Below, piece by piece: positions 16,668 through 25,396 of a DNA stretch of 64,000 nucleotides. This DNA is from Hymenobacter sediminis (GTDB lineage Bacteria > Bacteroidota > Bacteroidia > Cytophagales > Hymenobacteraceae). The translations under genes were made by a program, and so were the position numbers. The notes beneath the pieces are model-generated. The model was given only the letters and a program-made list of their open reading frames with translations. It was not told the origin of the DNA and ran no database searches. The stretch is taken from the NCBI RefSeq assembly GCF_003231285.1, contig NZ_QKNS01000001.1, positions 930,001-994,000 of the forward strand. Direction: 5' to 3'. The first letter of the stretch is position 1. Each line of letters opens with the position of its first letter.

Positions 16668-18521
16668 GTGCCTGCTACTACCACCGCTTTTCGCCCGCTT
16701 ACCGTTCCGCCTGCTGAGTTATTTCAGGAAAACCTTGTTCATTACACGGAGCGCGAAAATTACTTTGCCAGCCGGCATAGGGTAGTAGCGCTGGTGCGGC
16801 TGCTGGTGTTTGGGGGAGCAGCTGCCGGAGCCTGGGCCTTGTTCAGCCAAGGAGAAGTAGCGGCCGGCTTTGGGGTGATAGGAGTAGCCTACCTGCTATT
16901 TCTGGGGCTGGTGCGCTGGCACACGCGGGTAGGTTATAAGCGGGAGCACCAGCGCCTGCTGGCACAGCTCAACCGCGACGAGCTGGCCCGCTTGGAAGGC
17001 AACCTCGCGGGCTTCGACCCCGGCCTGCGCTACCTCGACGCCCAACACGCCTATGCCACCGACCTCGATGTATTCGGCTCGCACTCCTTATTCCAACTCT
17101 TAAACCGCAGCACTTCCCGCCTGGGGCAAGACTGGCTGGCCGGTTGGCTGCTAGCGCCCAGCCCGGTTGCGGCGGTGCAGGAGCGGCAGCAGGCCACCGC
17201 CGAGTTGGCCCCCGATGTAGCCTGGCAGCAGGAGTGGCAGGCCCGGGCCCGCCACTACCCCCGGCAGGAGTCGGACCCGCGTGGGTTTGCAGCCTGGCTT
17301 CGGCAGCCCAATTTTTTCGAGGGTAAAGGCTGGCTGCTACCCCTAATGGCTTTGCTGCCCCTGGCAGGGGTAGGGAGTATTGTAGCTGCGCTGAATGGCT
17401 ACGGCACCTGGCCCCTGCTGGTGCTGCTGCTAACCAGCGCCCTGAACGCCCGGTTCGGTGCTATCCGGGCTGAGTACTACCAGCACGCCACCACCATGCG
17501 CGATGCCCTGCGCGCCGCCCACGACCAACTGGCCTTGTTCGAAGCTGGCCAGTGGCAAAGCCCGGCTCTGCGCCGCCTGCACCGCACCTTGCACGATACC
17601 GGAGGGGTAGCGGCGGCCCGGCTATTGGAGCAGCTCTCGGGGGTAGCAGGCTGGTTTTCGGCCCGCCAGAACCCCGCCGTGGCCGGCCTACTGAACACGG
17701 TGCTACTCTGGGATTTGTGGGGTATATGGCAGCTGGAGCGCTGGAAGCGTCGCCTGCCCGAGGGCCTGGAACCGTTGCTGGAAGCTGCTGCCGAGCTGGA
17801 TGCCCTGGTTAGTCTGGCTGCCTTCCGCGCCGCCAACCCCACCTTCGTGCAGCCTGCCTTAACAGAAACGCCGCTTACCGTGGTGGCCGAAGCCATGGGG
17901 CACCCCTTGCTGTTTGGCGGCACCGGGGTGCGTAACGATTTCCGGACTGAAGGTGCGGGCCAGACGGTGGTAGTTACCGGCTCGAACATGGCCGGTAAAA
18001 GCACCTTTCTGCGCACAGTGGGCCTGAACTTGGTGCTGGCGCAGGCAGGAGGGGTAGTACCTGCAGCAACCTTCGCCTGCGGACCGGCCCAGGTGTACAC
18101 GGCCATGCGCACCAACGACAACCTAGCCGAAAGCACTTCCTCTTTTTATGCCGAGCTGAAGCGCTTACGCCTGCTGCTGGACCTTACTACCCCCGAGGCC
18201 ACAGCCAACTCCCTGCCGGTTTTCTACCTGCTCGATGAAATTCTGAAGGGGACCAACTCTCAGGACCGCCACCGCGGGGCCCGGGCCCTGGTGCACCAGC
18301 TGCGGCAGCGCGCCGCTAGTGGCCTTATCAGCACCCACGACCTGGAACTGGCCGCGCTGGAACAAGAACTGCCGGAGCAGGTGCGCAACGTCAGCTTCAA
18401 CAGCTTCCTGAACCCCGATGGCACTCTGCATTTCGACTACCGCCTCACGCCGGGCGTGTGCCGATCCTTCAATGCCAGCCAGTTGATGCGCCTGATGGGC
18501 ATTGTGCTGAGCGAGGAGTAA
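16668..18521 (+). CDS. Membrane-anchored MutS-family ATPase
   Basis: A 617-residue protein from a GTG start. The C-terminal third is a MutS ABC-type ATPase domain: Walker A in TGSNMAGKSTFLRTVG (about residues 437-452), the signature-like region NDNLAESTSSFYAELKRL, Walker B VFYLLDEILKGTNS and the H-loop GLISTHDLELAAL. The N-terminal mismatch-recognition domain is absent. Instead there are hydrophobic segments at about 40-85 (LLVFGGAAAGAWALFSQG, GFGVIGVAYLLFLGLV) and about 225-265. Such proteins occur widely in Bacteroidota, and their role is not established. It is unlikely to be canonical mismatch repair. Monocistronic by position. Confidence 0.85.
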   Translation: MPATTTAFRPLTVPPAELFQENLVHYTERENYFASRHRVVALVRLLVFGGAAAGAWALFSQGEVAAGFGVIGVAYLLFLGLVRWHTRVGYKREHQRLLAQLNRDELARLEGNLAGFDPGLRYLDAQHAYATDLDVFGSHSLFQLLNRSTSRLGQDWLAGWLLAPSPVAAVQERQQATAELAPDVAWQQEWQARARHYPRQESDPRGFAAWLRQPNFFEGKGWLLPLMALLPLAGVGSIVAALNGYGTWPLLVLLLTSALNARFGAIRAEYYQHATTMRDALRAAHDQLALFEAGQWQSPALRRLHRTLHDTGGVAAARLLEQLSGVAGWFSARQNPAVAGLLNTVLLWDLWGIWQLERWKRRLPEGLEPLLEAAAELDALVSLAAFRAANPTFVQPALTETPLTVVAEAMGHPLLFGGTGVRNDFRTEGAGQTVVVTGSNMAGKSTFLRTVGLNLVLAQAGGVVPAATFACGPAQVYTAMRTNDNLAESTSSFYAELKRLRLLLDLTTPEATANSLPVFYLLDEILKGTNSQDRHRGARALVHQLRQRAASGLISTHDLELAALEQELPEQVRNVSFNSFLNPDGTLHFDYRLTPGVCRSFNASQLMRLMGIVLSEE

Positions 18522-18665
18522 ACATTCCGGCTTAACTGCCTATTTGGTAACTGTCGGGCTAAGGGAATTCGTAGAAAGAGCAAGCAGTCAGCATTTAACC
18601 CGAGGTTAATGTTGGGCACCTACTTTAACGAGCCTACCTGCTTCTAGCACCTTAACTCCTTCTGC

Positions 18666-19634
18666 GTGTACATCCGCGAAAACCTCCGTTGGCATATTAT
18701 CTGGAAACTTGGCTGGAAGGCTGTCACGATTTTTACCGTGTACAGCCTGCTGGTCTGCATCATCTATGGCCCGCTGGGTTTCCACTCCGTGGCTATTCCG
18801 TGGCAGCCCGTGGCTACCCTGGGTACGGCGGTGGCCTTTTACATAGGCTTCAAAAATAACGGCTCCTACGACCGTTTCTGGGAGGGTAGGCAGCTCTGGG
18901 GTGGCATAGTAAACAGCAGCCGCACCACGGCCGTCCAGATTCTGGAGTTTGTTACCTCCGTGGTTGATGCGCCCGGTATTGATGCTCCTGCTGCCTCCGC
19001 TGCCGAGCTGACCAACAGGCACCGCCGCATGGTGTACCGCCAGATTGCCTGGTGCAACGCCCTGCGCATTCATCTGCGCCGCCAGCCCGAGCAATGGGAT
19101 GCCGCCGTGGCTCCTTTTCTGGAAGATGAAGAATCGGAGCAACTGCGCCAGATGGCCAACCCGCCGGCCCAGCTGATTCGGCGGCAGGCCGCTGAGCTGC
19201 GCATGCTGCGTGAGGAGCGCGGCCTGCTCAACGACTTCCAGCACGTGACCATGATGAACACGCTGGAAGTGCTCTACAACCTGCAAGGAGGCTGCGAGCG
19301 AATCAAAAACACGCCTTTCCCACGGCAATATGCTTTTTTTAGCATGGTGTTCGTGTATTTGTTTACGGCCCTAATGCCCTTGGGGCTGGTAATGGAATTC
19401 GCCAAAATCGGACCGCAGCATGTCTGGCTGACGGTGCCTTTCTCGGTGTTGGTATCCTGGGTGTTCGCCACCATTGAGGCGGTAGGCCACAGCAGCGAAA
19501 ACCCCTTTGAGAACAATATGAACGATGTGCCCATGACGGCCATCTGCCGCTCCATTGAAATTGACCTGCGCCAGATGCTCGGCGAAACTGAAGTGCCACC
19601 CAAGCTGGATCCAGTAGAAGATATTCTGTACTAA
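18666..19634 (+). CDS. Bestrophin-family (YneE/UPF0187) membrane channel protein
   Basis: A 322-residue protein starting at GTG 18666 (MYIRENLRWHIIWKLGWK). The family signature is present: VATLGTAVAFYIGFKNNGSY, DRFWEGRQLWGGIVNSSR, and a second hydrophobic pair near residues 220-265 (FFSMVFVYLFTALMPLGLVM, WLTVPFSVLVSWVFATIEAV). GHSSENPFENNMNDVPM then corresponds to the C-terminal bestrophin motif. Bacterial bestrophins form pentameric ion channels in the inner membrane, with both anion- and cation-conducting members reported. The physiological role here is unknown. The gene is followed by an 18-20 bp stem terminator and stands alone. Confidence 0.9.
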   Translation: MYIRENLRWHIIWKLGWKAVTIFTVYSLLVCIIYGPLGFHSVAIPWQPVATLGTAVAFYIGFKNNGSYDRFWEGRQLWGGIVNSSRTTAVQILEFVTSVVDAPGIDAPAASAAELTNRHRRMVYRQIAWCNALRIHLRRQPEQWDAAVAPFLEDEESEQLRQMANPPAQLIRRQAAELRMLREERGLLNDFQHVTMMNTLEVLYNLQGGCERIKNTPFPRQYAFFSMVFVYLFTALMPLGLVMEFAKIGPQHVWLTVPFSVLVSWVFATIEAVGHSSENPFENNMNDVPMTAICRSIEIDLRQMLGETEVPPKLDPVEDILY

Positions 19635-19656
19635 GCGGCGTAAAGGCTACAGGACT

Positions 19657-19716
19657 GAAAGCGCGAGGTTCGTTTCCCTTCTTACTTATCAGGAGGAAAA
19701 CGAACCTCGCGCTTTC
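19657..19716 (+). terminator. Long-stem terminator after the bestrophin gene
   Basis: A perfect stem of about 19 bp (19657-19675 with 19698-19716), a 22-base loop, and T-rich 3' arm ends. It is longer than most bacterial terminators. Confidence 0.8.
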
Positions 19717-19833
19717 GTAGCGAAACCACATCTGGCCTCAAAAGAGCGCTGGGTTAGCCAAGCTCAACCTTAACCCCAGCCGAAGGCGCGGCGTACCTCT
19801 TCAGGACACTTCTTATCCTGACCCAACGCCACT

Positions 19834-21387
19834 ATGCCTACGCCCAACCCTGCCCAGACTTCTGGCACTACCATCTCCTCCTGGATAGGTACCGCCCCGG
19901 CCCTGCCTTCTTTCCAACCCCTGCACGAAAACCTAACAGCCGATGTGGTGGTGGTAGGCGGGGGCATTGCTGGCCTTACCCAGGCTTATTTGCTCGGGCT
20001 GGAAGGGAAAAAGGTAGTGCTGCTGGAAGATGGGGAGTTGGCCAGCGGCGAAACCGGTCGCACCACGGCCCACCTCAGCTTCGCCCTCGATGACCGGTAT
20101 ACCACCCTGGAGCAATTGTTTGGCGAAGAAGGTGCCCGCCTGGCTGCTGATAGCCACCGCGCCGCCGTGGACCGTATTGAGCGTATTGTAAAGCAGGAGC
20201 AAATTGACTGCGACTTTACCCGTTTGCCCGGCTACTTATTCTTGCCCCAGAATGGCACGGTGCAGGAGTTGGACGACGAGCAAAAAGCTGCGCACCGGGC
20301 AGGCCTAGTAAACGTGGAGCGCCTACCGGATGCTGGTGCGCAAGGCTTCCGGACCGGCGAGTGTCTGGTATTTCCTAACCAAGGGCAGTTTCACATTCTG
20401 AAGTATCTGCGTGGGGTAGCCCAGGCCGTTGAGCAGCAGGGCGGCCGCATCTTCACCCGCACCCACGTCAAGGAAGTGCACGGTGGCTCCGACGCCCACG
20501 TAGTAACCGACGGTGGCCATGAGGTGCGCGCCCAAGCCATAGTACTGGCTACCAACACGCCCTTCAACGACCTGGTGGTGATGCACACCAAGCAGCACCC
20601 TTACCGCACCTACGTCATCGGGGCTCGTGTACCCAAAGGGTCAGTAACCAAAGCCCTGTACTGGGATACTGCTGACCCTTACCACTACATCCGGCTGCAG
20701 GAGGTAGAAAACGCCGATTACGATTTGCTGATTGTGGGCGGCGAGGACCACAAAACCGGCCAGGAGCCCAACCCCGAGGAAAACCTGCGCTGCTTGGAAA
20801 CCTGGGTAAAAGACCACTTCCCTACCGCCGGGCAGGTAGAATACCGCTGGTCGGGGCAGGTGATGGAGCCGGTGGACGGGTTGGGATACGCCGGCCGTAA
20901 CCCCCTCGATGATGACAACATGTACATCATCACCGGCGACTCGGGCCATGGCATGACTCACGGCACCCTCGGCCCCATGATTATTACCGACCTGATTCTG
21001 GGCCGCGAAAACCCCTGGGCCAAGCTCTACGACCCCGGCCGCGTAACCGTGAAGGCCGAATCGGTGAAAGAGTACGTGAAAGAAAACATCAACGTAGCGG
21101 CCGAGTACACCGAGCTGCTCACGGGAAGCAAAGTGAAAACGGCCGAGGAAGTGGCGCCCGGCACTGGAGCAGTAATTGGGCGCGGACCGCTGAAGGTGGC
21201 CGTGTACAAAGACCCCGCCGGCCAGGTGCACGAATGCTCGGCCGTGTGCCCGCACCTGCACTGCATTGTGCACTGGAACGGACTGGAAAACAGCTGGGAC
21301 TGCCCCTGCCACGGCTCCCGCTTCGATGCCTACGGCAAGCTGATGACCGGCCCCGCTAATTCTGATTTACTGCCCGTAACGGAATAA
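19834..21387 (+). CDS. FAD-dependent oxidoreductase with C-terminal Rieske [2Fe-2S] domain
   Basis: A 517-residue fusion. The N-terminal ~400 residues are a DAO-type FAD enzyme, with a dinucleotide-binding motif at about residues 36-65 (VVVVGGGIAGLTQAYLLGLE) and GETGRTTAHLSF. GDSGHGMTHGTLGPMI is the C-terminal FAD-contact region. Residues about 425-517 are a Rieske domain with ligands in CPHLHC (Cys-x-His) and CPCHGSRFD (Cys-x-x-His). Similar gene products are annotated as FAD-dependent oxidoreductases with no proven substrate; the fused iron-sulfur cluster suggests electron transfer to or from an external partner. No signal peptide. Monocistronic. Confidence 0.9.
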   Translation: MPTPNPAQTSGTTISSWIGTAPALPSFQPLHENLTADVVVVGGGIAGLTQAYLLGLEGKKVVLLEDGELASGETGRTTAHLSFALDDRYTTLEQLFGEEGARLAADSHRAAVDRIERIVKQEQIDCDFTRLPGYLFLPQNGTVQELDDEQKAAHRAGLVNVERLPDAGAQGFRTGECLVFPNQGQFHILKYLRGVAQAVEQQGGRIFTRTHVKEVHGGSDAHVVTDGGHEVRAQAIVLATNTPFNDLVVMHTKQHPYRTYVIGARVPKGSVTKALYWDTADPYHYIRLQEVENADYDLLIVGGEDHKTGQEPNPEENLRCLETWVKDHFPTAGQVEYRWSGQVMEPVDGLGYAGRNPLDDDNMYIITGDSGHGMTHGTLGPMIITDLILGRENPWAKLYDPGRVTVKAESVKEYVKENINVAAEYTELLTGSKVKTAEEVAPGTGAVIGRGPLKVAVYKDPAGQVHECSAVCPHLHCIVHWNGLENSWDCPCHGSRFDAYGKLMTGPANSDLLPVTE

Positions 21388-21497
21388 CAGCAGCACAGGC
21401 TTCAGACCGTGGTATGGGGTAGGAAATTGGCTCTAGCCAAGCACCTACCTCGGGCCACGAGTTGAAATATCGTGGTGTATCCCTGCCGGATAGCCCC

Positions 21498-21505
21498 TAC
21501 CTTTC
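21498..21505 (+). promoter_or_regulatory. Candidate -7 element (TACCTTTC) of the FUSC gene
   Basis: One mismatch to TAnnTTTG. It lies downstream of an alternative in-frame GTG (21472), which supports translation from the ATG at 21565. Confidence 0.4.
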
Positions 21506-21564
21506 GCCCCCGAACCGAAGCTGGTGCGTATAAGCCGGGTTTACCTTTCGGTGTAGCCTCCTCC

Positions 21565-23688
21565 ATGAACGAACGGGTCCGTTCCTTTCAGTACTTTTTT
21601 ACCAGTCAGGAATTTTCGGATGGTCTGCGGACCACACTTTCTATTCTGCTGCCTGGCCTGGTGCTGGGCTTGCTGGGCGAGCTAACCAACGGCTTGGTGG
21701 TGTCGCTCGGGGCCGTGTGCGTCAGCCTGACGGATACGCCCGGCCCCATGGTGCACAAGCGCAATGGCATGCTGGCCGCTACCTGCCTCATCGGGCTGAT
21801 GGCCATTATCACGGGCTTTCTGCACCCTTTCCATTGGCTGCTGGGGGTAGAGGTAGTGCTGTGCAGCTTCGTGTTTACCATGCTGCTGGTGTACGGCAAC
21901 CGCGCCGGGGCCGTAGGCACGGCTGGTCTGCTCGTTATTATTCTGATGCTGGACCGGCCCCTTAAGCCCGAGGAAGTGCTACCCTATGCCGGCATGGTAG
22001 TGGCTGGCGGCTTGTGGTACCTGAGCGTAACCATGCTGCTTTACAGCCTACGCCCGTACCGGCCGGCTCAGCAGGCCCTCGGCGACTGTATCCGGACTAT
22101 TGCTGATTTCCTGCGCCTGAAGGCCGAGTTTTACCGCACCGGCACCAACCTCGAGGCTGATTACCGCCGCCTGGTAACCCAGCAGGTAACCGTGAGCGAA
22201 AAGCAGGACGCCGTGCGGGAACTGCTGTTCAAAACCCGCCAGACCATTAAAGAGTCTACCGGGACGGGGCGCCGGCTGGTGCTCACGTTTGTGGATGTGG
22301 TGGACCTCTACGAGCAAATCACCATTACCTACCACGACTATGCGGCCTTGCACCAGCGCTTCGAGGCGACCGGCGTGCTGGACCTGATAGCCCAGGAAAT
22401 TGAGGAGCATGCCGCCGAGCTAGAAAACATCGGCTTCGCCATTCAGGCCAATCATGGCTACACCTCCCGGCGCAACCTACTGGCCGGACTGGAAAAAATA
22501 AAGGCCCGGATTGATGCTCTGGACGAGCCCAGCCGGCCCGGGCATACCCTCATGCTCAAGAAGATTCTGGTGAACCTGCGCAACCTCAGCCAGCGCCTCC
22601 AGGATATTCTGGCCTACTTTGATGCCAACGCGCCGGCTCCCTCCGGGCGGGAACTGGAGTTCGGCCGCTTTGTGGCTCACCAAAGCTTTGATCTGAAGCA
22701 AATCCGTGACCACCTGACGCTGCAATCCAGCATCTTCCGGCACTCTATGCGCATGTTTGTGGCCTGCTCGGTGGGCTTCCTGGTTACACAGGTACTGCCC
22801 GGCCACCATAGCTATTGGGTTATCATGACGATTACCTACATGCTCAAGCCGGCTTTCAGCCTCACCAAGGAGCGCAACGTGCAGCGCGTGCTGGGCACGC
22901 TGGCGGGTGGGGCCATTGGAGCCGTCGTGCTCTGGCTGATTCCCGACCACCGGATTTTGCTGGGCCTGATGGTGCTGTTCATGCTGATTTCCTACAGCCT
23001 AGTCCGCATTAACTACCTCGTCACGGTCACCTTCATGACGCCCTTCATCCTGATTTTATTCAGCTTCCTGGGGCTGGGTTACGTGCAGATAGTGGAGGAG
23101 CGGGTGTTTGATACGGTGCTGGGCTGCCTGATTGCCTTCTCGACGGGCTACCTGCTGTTTCCCAATTGGGAATCGGGGCAGCTGCACGACTACCTGAAGG
23201 CGGTGTTGCGGGCCAACCTGCACTACCTACGTACCCTGCAGGAAACCCTCACCGGCTCCCCAGTAGCGTTGCTCGACTACAAGCTGGCGCGGAAAGATGT
23301 GTACGTCAGCTCGGCTAACCTGGGGGCTGCGTTTCAGCGCATGATGTCGGAGCCGCGGGGCAAGCAGCACCGGCCCACCGAGGTGCACGAGTTTGTGGTG
23401 CTTAATCACATTCTTTCCTCCAACGTGGCATCTATTACCTCCGCTATTTTATCCGGTGAGCTGGAGGCCCGCCTACCCCTGGCCAGCCTGAAAGCCCTGC
23501 GCCAAGCCCAACAAGCCCTGCACCGCAGCCTCCGCCGCCTCGATCCGCAGGAGCCCGAAGCCGCTCCCACCGAGCCCGCCGTGCCTACCCCGCCCGCCGT
23601 GCCCGATGCCCAACTCATCGAGCAGCTGGAGTTTATCCAGAAAGTCAGCAGTGACATCAATAAGGTGACAGAAGCCGTGCTGAAGTAG
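21565..23688 (+). CDS. FUSC family (YccS/YhfK-like) inner-membrane protein
   Basis: I take the ATG at 21565 (707 residues, MNERVRSFQYFFTSQEF). The layout is that of YccS: an N-terminal bundle of membrane helices (about residues 25-165: TLSILLPGLVLGLLGEL, LIGLMAIITGFLHPFHWLL, LWYLSVTMLLYSLRPYRP), then a long cytoplasmic helical domain. A second bundle (about 395-530) carries the FUSC motif HSYWVIMTITYMLKPAFS, and a helical C-terminus follows. The family is related to fusaric-acid resistance and aromatic-acid efflux proteins; the substrate here is unknown. A Pro/Ala-rich stretch precedes the final helix. Monocistronic. Confidence 0.88.
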   Translation: MNERVRSFQYFFTSQEFSDGLRTTLSILLPGLVLGLLGELTNGLVVSLGAVCVSLTDTPGPMVHKRNGMLAATCLIGLMAIITGFLHPFHWLLGVEVVLCSFVFTMLLVYGNRAGAVGTAGLLVIILMLDRPLKPEEVLPYAGMVVAGGLWYLSVTMLLYSLRPYRPAQQALGDCIRTIADFLRLKAEFYRTGTNLEADYRRLVTQQVTVSEKQDAVRELLFKTRQTIKESTGTGRRLVLTFVDVVDLYEQITITYHDYAALHQRFEATGVLDLIAQEIEEHAAELENIGFAIQANHGYTSRRNLLAGLEKIKARIDALDEPSRPGHTLMLKKILVNLRNLSQRLQDILAYFDANAPAPSGRELEFGRFVAHQSFDLKQIRDHLTLQSSIFRHSMRMFVACSVGFLVTQVLPGHHSYWVIMTITYMLKPAFSLTKERNVQRVLGTLAGGAIGAVVLWLIPDHRILLGLMVLFMLISYSLVRINYLVTVTFMTPFILILFSFLGLGYVQIVEERVFDTVLGCLIAFSTGYLLFPNWESGQLHDYLKAVLRANLHYLRTLQETLTGSPVALLDYKLARKDVYVSSANLGAAFQRMMSEPRGKQHRPTEVHEFVVLNHILSSNVASITSAILSGELEARLPLASLKALRQAQQALHRSLRRLDPQEPEAAPTEPAVPTPPAVPDAQLIEQLEFIQKVSSDINKVTEAVLK

Positions 23689-23880
23689 TGTTTCTGCTCC
23701 AGGCCAATGGCGGAAGTGCTCGGCTGGCTCACGTCTGTGGCTCCCGCGCATAAGGAACGATACCCGCCTACCCCTCTGAAGCGGGCCAAACCCACCCAAG
23801 CAGAAATCAGCGCCAAGCCCATCGGTCAGAGGCTTCCAGTGATGAGGAGAGTATGGGGTAGTAACTCAACAGGAAATGGT

Positions 23881-23888
23881 TAGATTCG
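23881..23888 (+). promoter_or_regulatory. Candidate -7 element (TAGATTCG) of the MFS gene
   Basis: TAnnTTCG match located 33 bases before the GTG start at 23922. Confidence 0.35.
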
Positions 23889-23921
23889 TGAGCTATCCTG
23901 TTCACTATCAGCCTGCGGCCC

Positions 23922-25220
23922 GTGAGTCATCTTGTCCTGCGTGAGAGTGCCGGCCTGCGGTACTTTACTTTCTTCTACCTCTATGTAATGCAGGGCATCC
24001 CGGCGGGCTTCGGGCTGACGGCTGTGGTAAACTACCTGACCGGGCGGGGGCTGGACTCGGCAACGGTGGCTTCCTTTTCGGCGGCCGTAGGGTTACCCTG
24101 GACCCTGCAGTTCGTGTGGGGGCCCCTCATTGATAAGTACCAGGAATCCATCATTGGGCAGCGTAAGCATTGGGTGCTACTCACGCAGCTGCTGGCGGCC
24201 GTGGCTTCGTTGGTGTTGCTGCTGGTGCACGACCCCGCAAGTCAGCTCCGGCTTATGCTGCTGGCTTTTGTCGTGCACAGCGTCTTTGCTTCCGTTCAGG
24301 ATGCCAGCGTCGATGCCATTGCCATTGCGGTGGTTCCGGAGGCAGAGCGGGGTAGGGTGAATGCCTTTATGCGCGGAGGCTTCCTGCTGGGCTCCTCACT
24401 GGGCGCGGCCGGTTTGTCGTGGATGCTGCACCGCTACGGCTTTTTTCAGGCCGCGCTGGTGCAGTCGGTGGCGCTGCTGGCTTTCACGGTGCTCACGTTT
24501 TTTGTTCGGCTAGAGCGCGCTGATCGGCTGGTGCCGCGATTTAGAGCCCTACCCCCCGGCGCGCGCCGAAACGCCGATAACCCACCGGTGGCCTGGCTGT
24601 TTCGGGAATTATTGCGGGCCATTGGGGAGCCGCGCACTCTGCGCCTGTTCAGCGTTATTGCCCTCACATATCTGTGCTTTGGCGTGTTTGGCTGGGCATA
24701 TTCCTACCACCTCATTCATGAGCTGCACTGGGCCGATGCCGACGTATCGGTGCTACAGGGTAGCTGGGGAAGCGCGGCCACCCTATGCCTAATGGTGGCG
24801 GGGGGCGTACTGGCCGATCGGCTGGGGGCTGCGCAACTGCAGCGGTGGGTAACGCTGGGTCTGGGGAGCTTTCTGCTAGTTTTCTGTAGCCTGAGCTTTC
24901 TGTGGCACCACCAACCGGTGGCTACTCTGGGCCTGCTTATCTGGAACCTTGCCGACCCCAGCCTGAGCGTGGCCGCTCTGCCGCTACTGATGGGATTGTG
25001 CCGTCCGCGCATCGAAGGCTCCCAGTTTACTACCTATATGGCGCTGGTAAACTTGTGCGGGGTGAGTGGCTCCTACGTTACGGGCTGGGCTTTGCGGGTA
25101 ATTTCGGCGCCGGGGTTAGGGCTGTTGTGCGGGGTAGTGGTGGTAGGGTTGGGGGTAGTGCTGCTCCGCCAGCGCCAACGGCAGGCGCTGCCTACGCCGC
25201 AGGTAACGGCCGCTTCCTAA
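23922..25220 (+). CDS. MFS transporter, AmpG-like
   Basis: A 432-residue protein from GTG 23922 with about 12 predicted membrane helices. The N-terminal signature YFTFFYLYVMQGIPAGFGLT followed by LPWTLQFVWGPLIDKY recalls AmpG, the permease that imports anhydromuropeptides for cell-wall recycling. The loop GQRKHWVLLTQL and the helix SVFASVQDASVDAIAIAVVP match the same subfamily. A related sugar or peptide substrate is equally possible. No beta-lactamase or muropeptide gene is nearby. The end of the gene overlaps a small decayed minus-strand reading frame described separately. Confidence 0.82.
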   Translation: MSHLVLRESAGLRYFTFFYLYVMQGIPAGFGLTAVVNYLTGRGLDSATVASFSAAVGLPWTLQFVWGPLIDKYQESIIGQRKHWVLLTQLLAAVASLVLLLVHDPASQLRLMLLAFVVHSVFASVQDASVDAIAIAVVPEAERGRVNAFMRGGFLLGSSLGAAGLSWMLHRYGFFQAALVQSVALLAFTVLTFFVRLERADRLVPRFRALPPGARRNADNPPVAWLFRELLRAIGEPRTLRLFSVIALTYLCFGVFGWAYSYHLIHELHWADADVSVLQGSWGSAATLCLMVAGGVLADRLGAAQLQRWVTLGLGSFLLVFCSLSFLWHHQPVATLGLLIWNLADPSLSVAALPLLMGLCRPRIEGSQFTTYMALVNLCGVSGSYVTGWALRVISAPGLGLLCGVVVVGLGVVLLRQRQRQALPTPQVTAAS

Positions 25221-25290
25221 CACGGCAGTGCCACGGCAATGCTCGTGCCCTCGGTGGAGCTGCTGACCTGCATCTGCCCCCGCAGGTAAT
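25217..25290 (-). pseudogene. Possible remnant of a histidine-kinase C-terminus
   Basis: Reading the minus strand from about 25290 down to a TAG near the MFS stop gives about 22 residues: YYLRGQMQVSSSTEGTSIAV then ALP-Cys-stop. This is the typical end of a HATPase_c domain (G2 box Ser-x-x-Gly-Thr followed by beta strand and Leu-Pro). Upstream in the same frame a stop appears after a few codons, so no complete kinase exists here. It looks like the leftover 3' end of a deleted sensor kinase. Short match; could be chance. Confidence 0.4.
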
Positions 25291-25314
25291 ACTTATGGTA
25301 AAATACTTAGGCAC

Positions 25315-25365
25315 AAAATCCACCCGCTAACCTGGCCATGAGCCTTGGTTGACGGGTGGATTTTT
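25315..25365. terminator. Bidirectional terminator between MFS gene and uxuA
   Basis: AAAATCCACCCG pairs with CGGGTGGATTTT (12 bp, 26-base loop) and a T-run follows. Confidence 0.75.
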
Positions 25366-25396
25366 GCTGGCCCTTAGCGTAGGGCACCAGTGGCAG

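Noticed and set aside
20641..21312. 223-codon minus-strand frame inside the FAD-Rieske gene
   Set aside because: Antisense to a gene with intact catalytic motifs; no recognisable domain.
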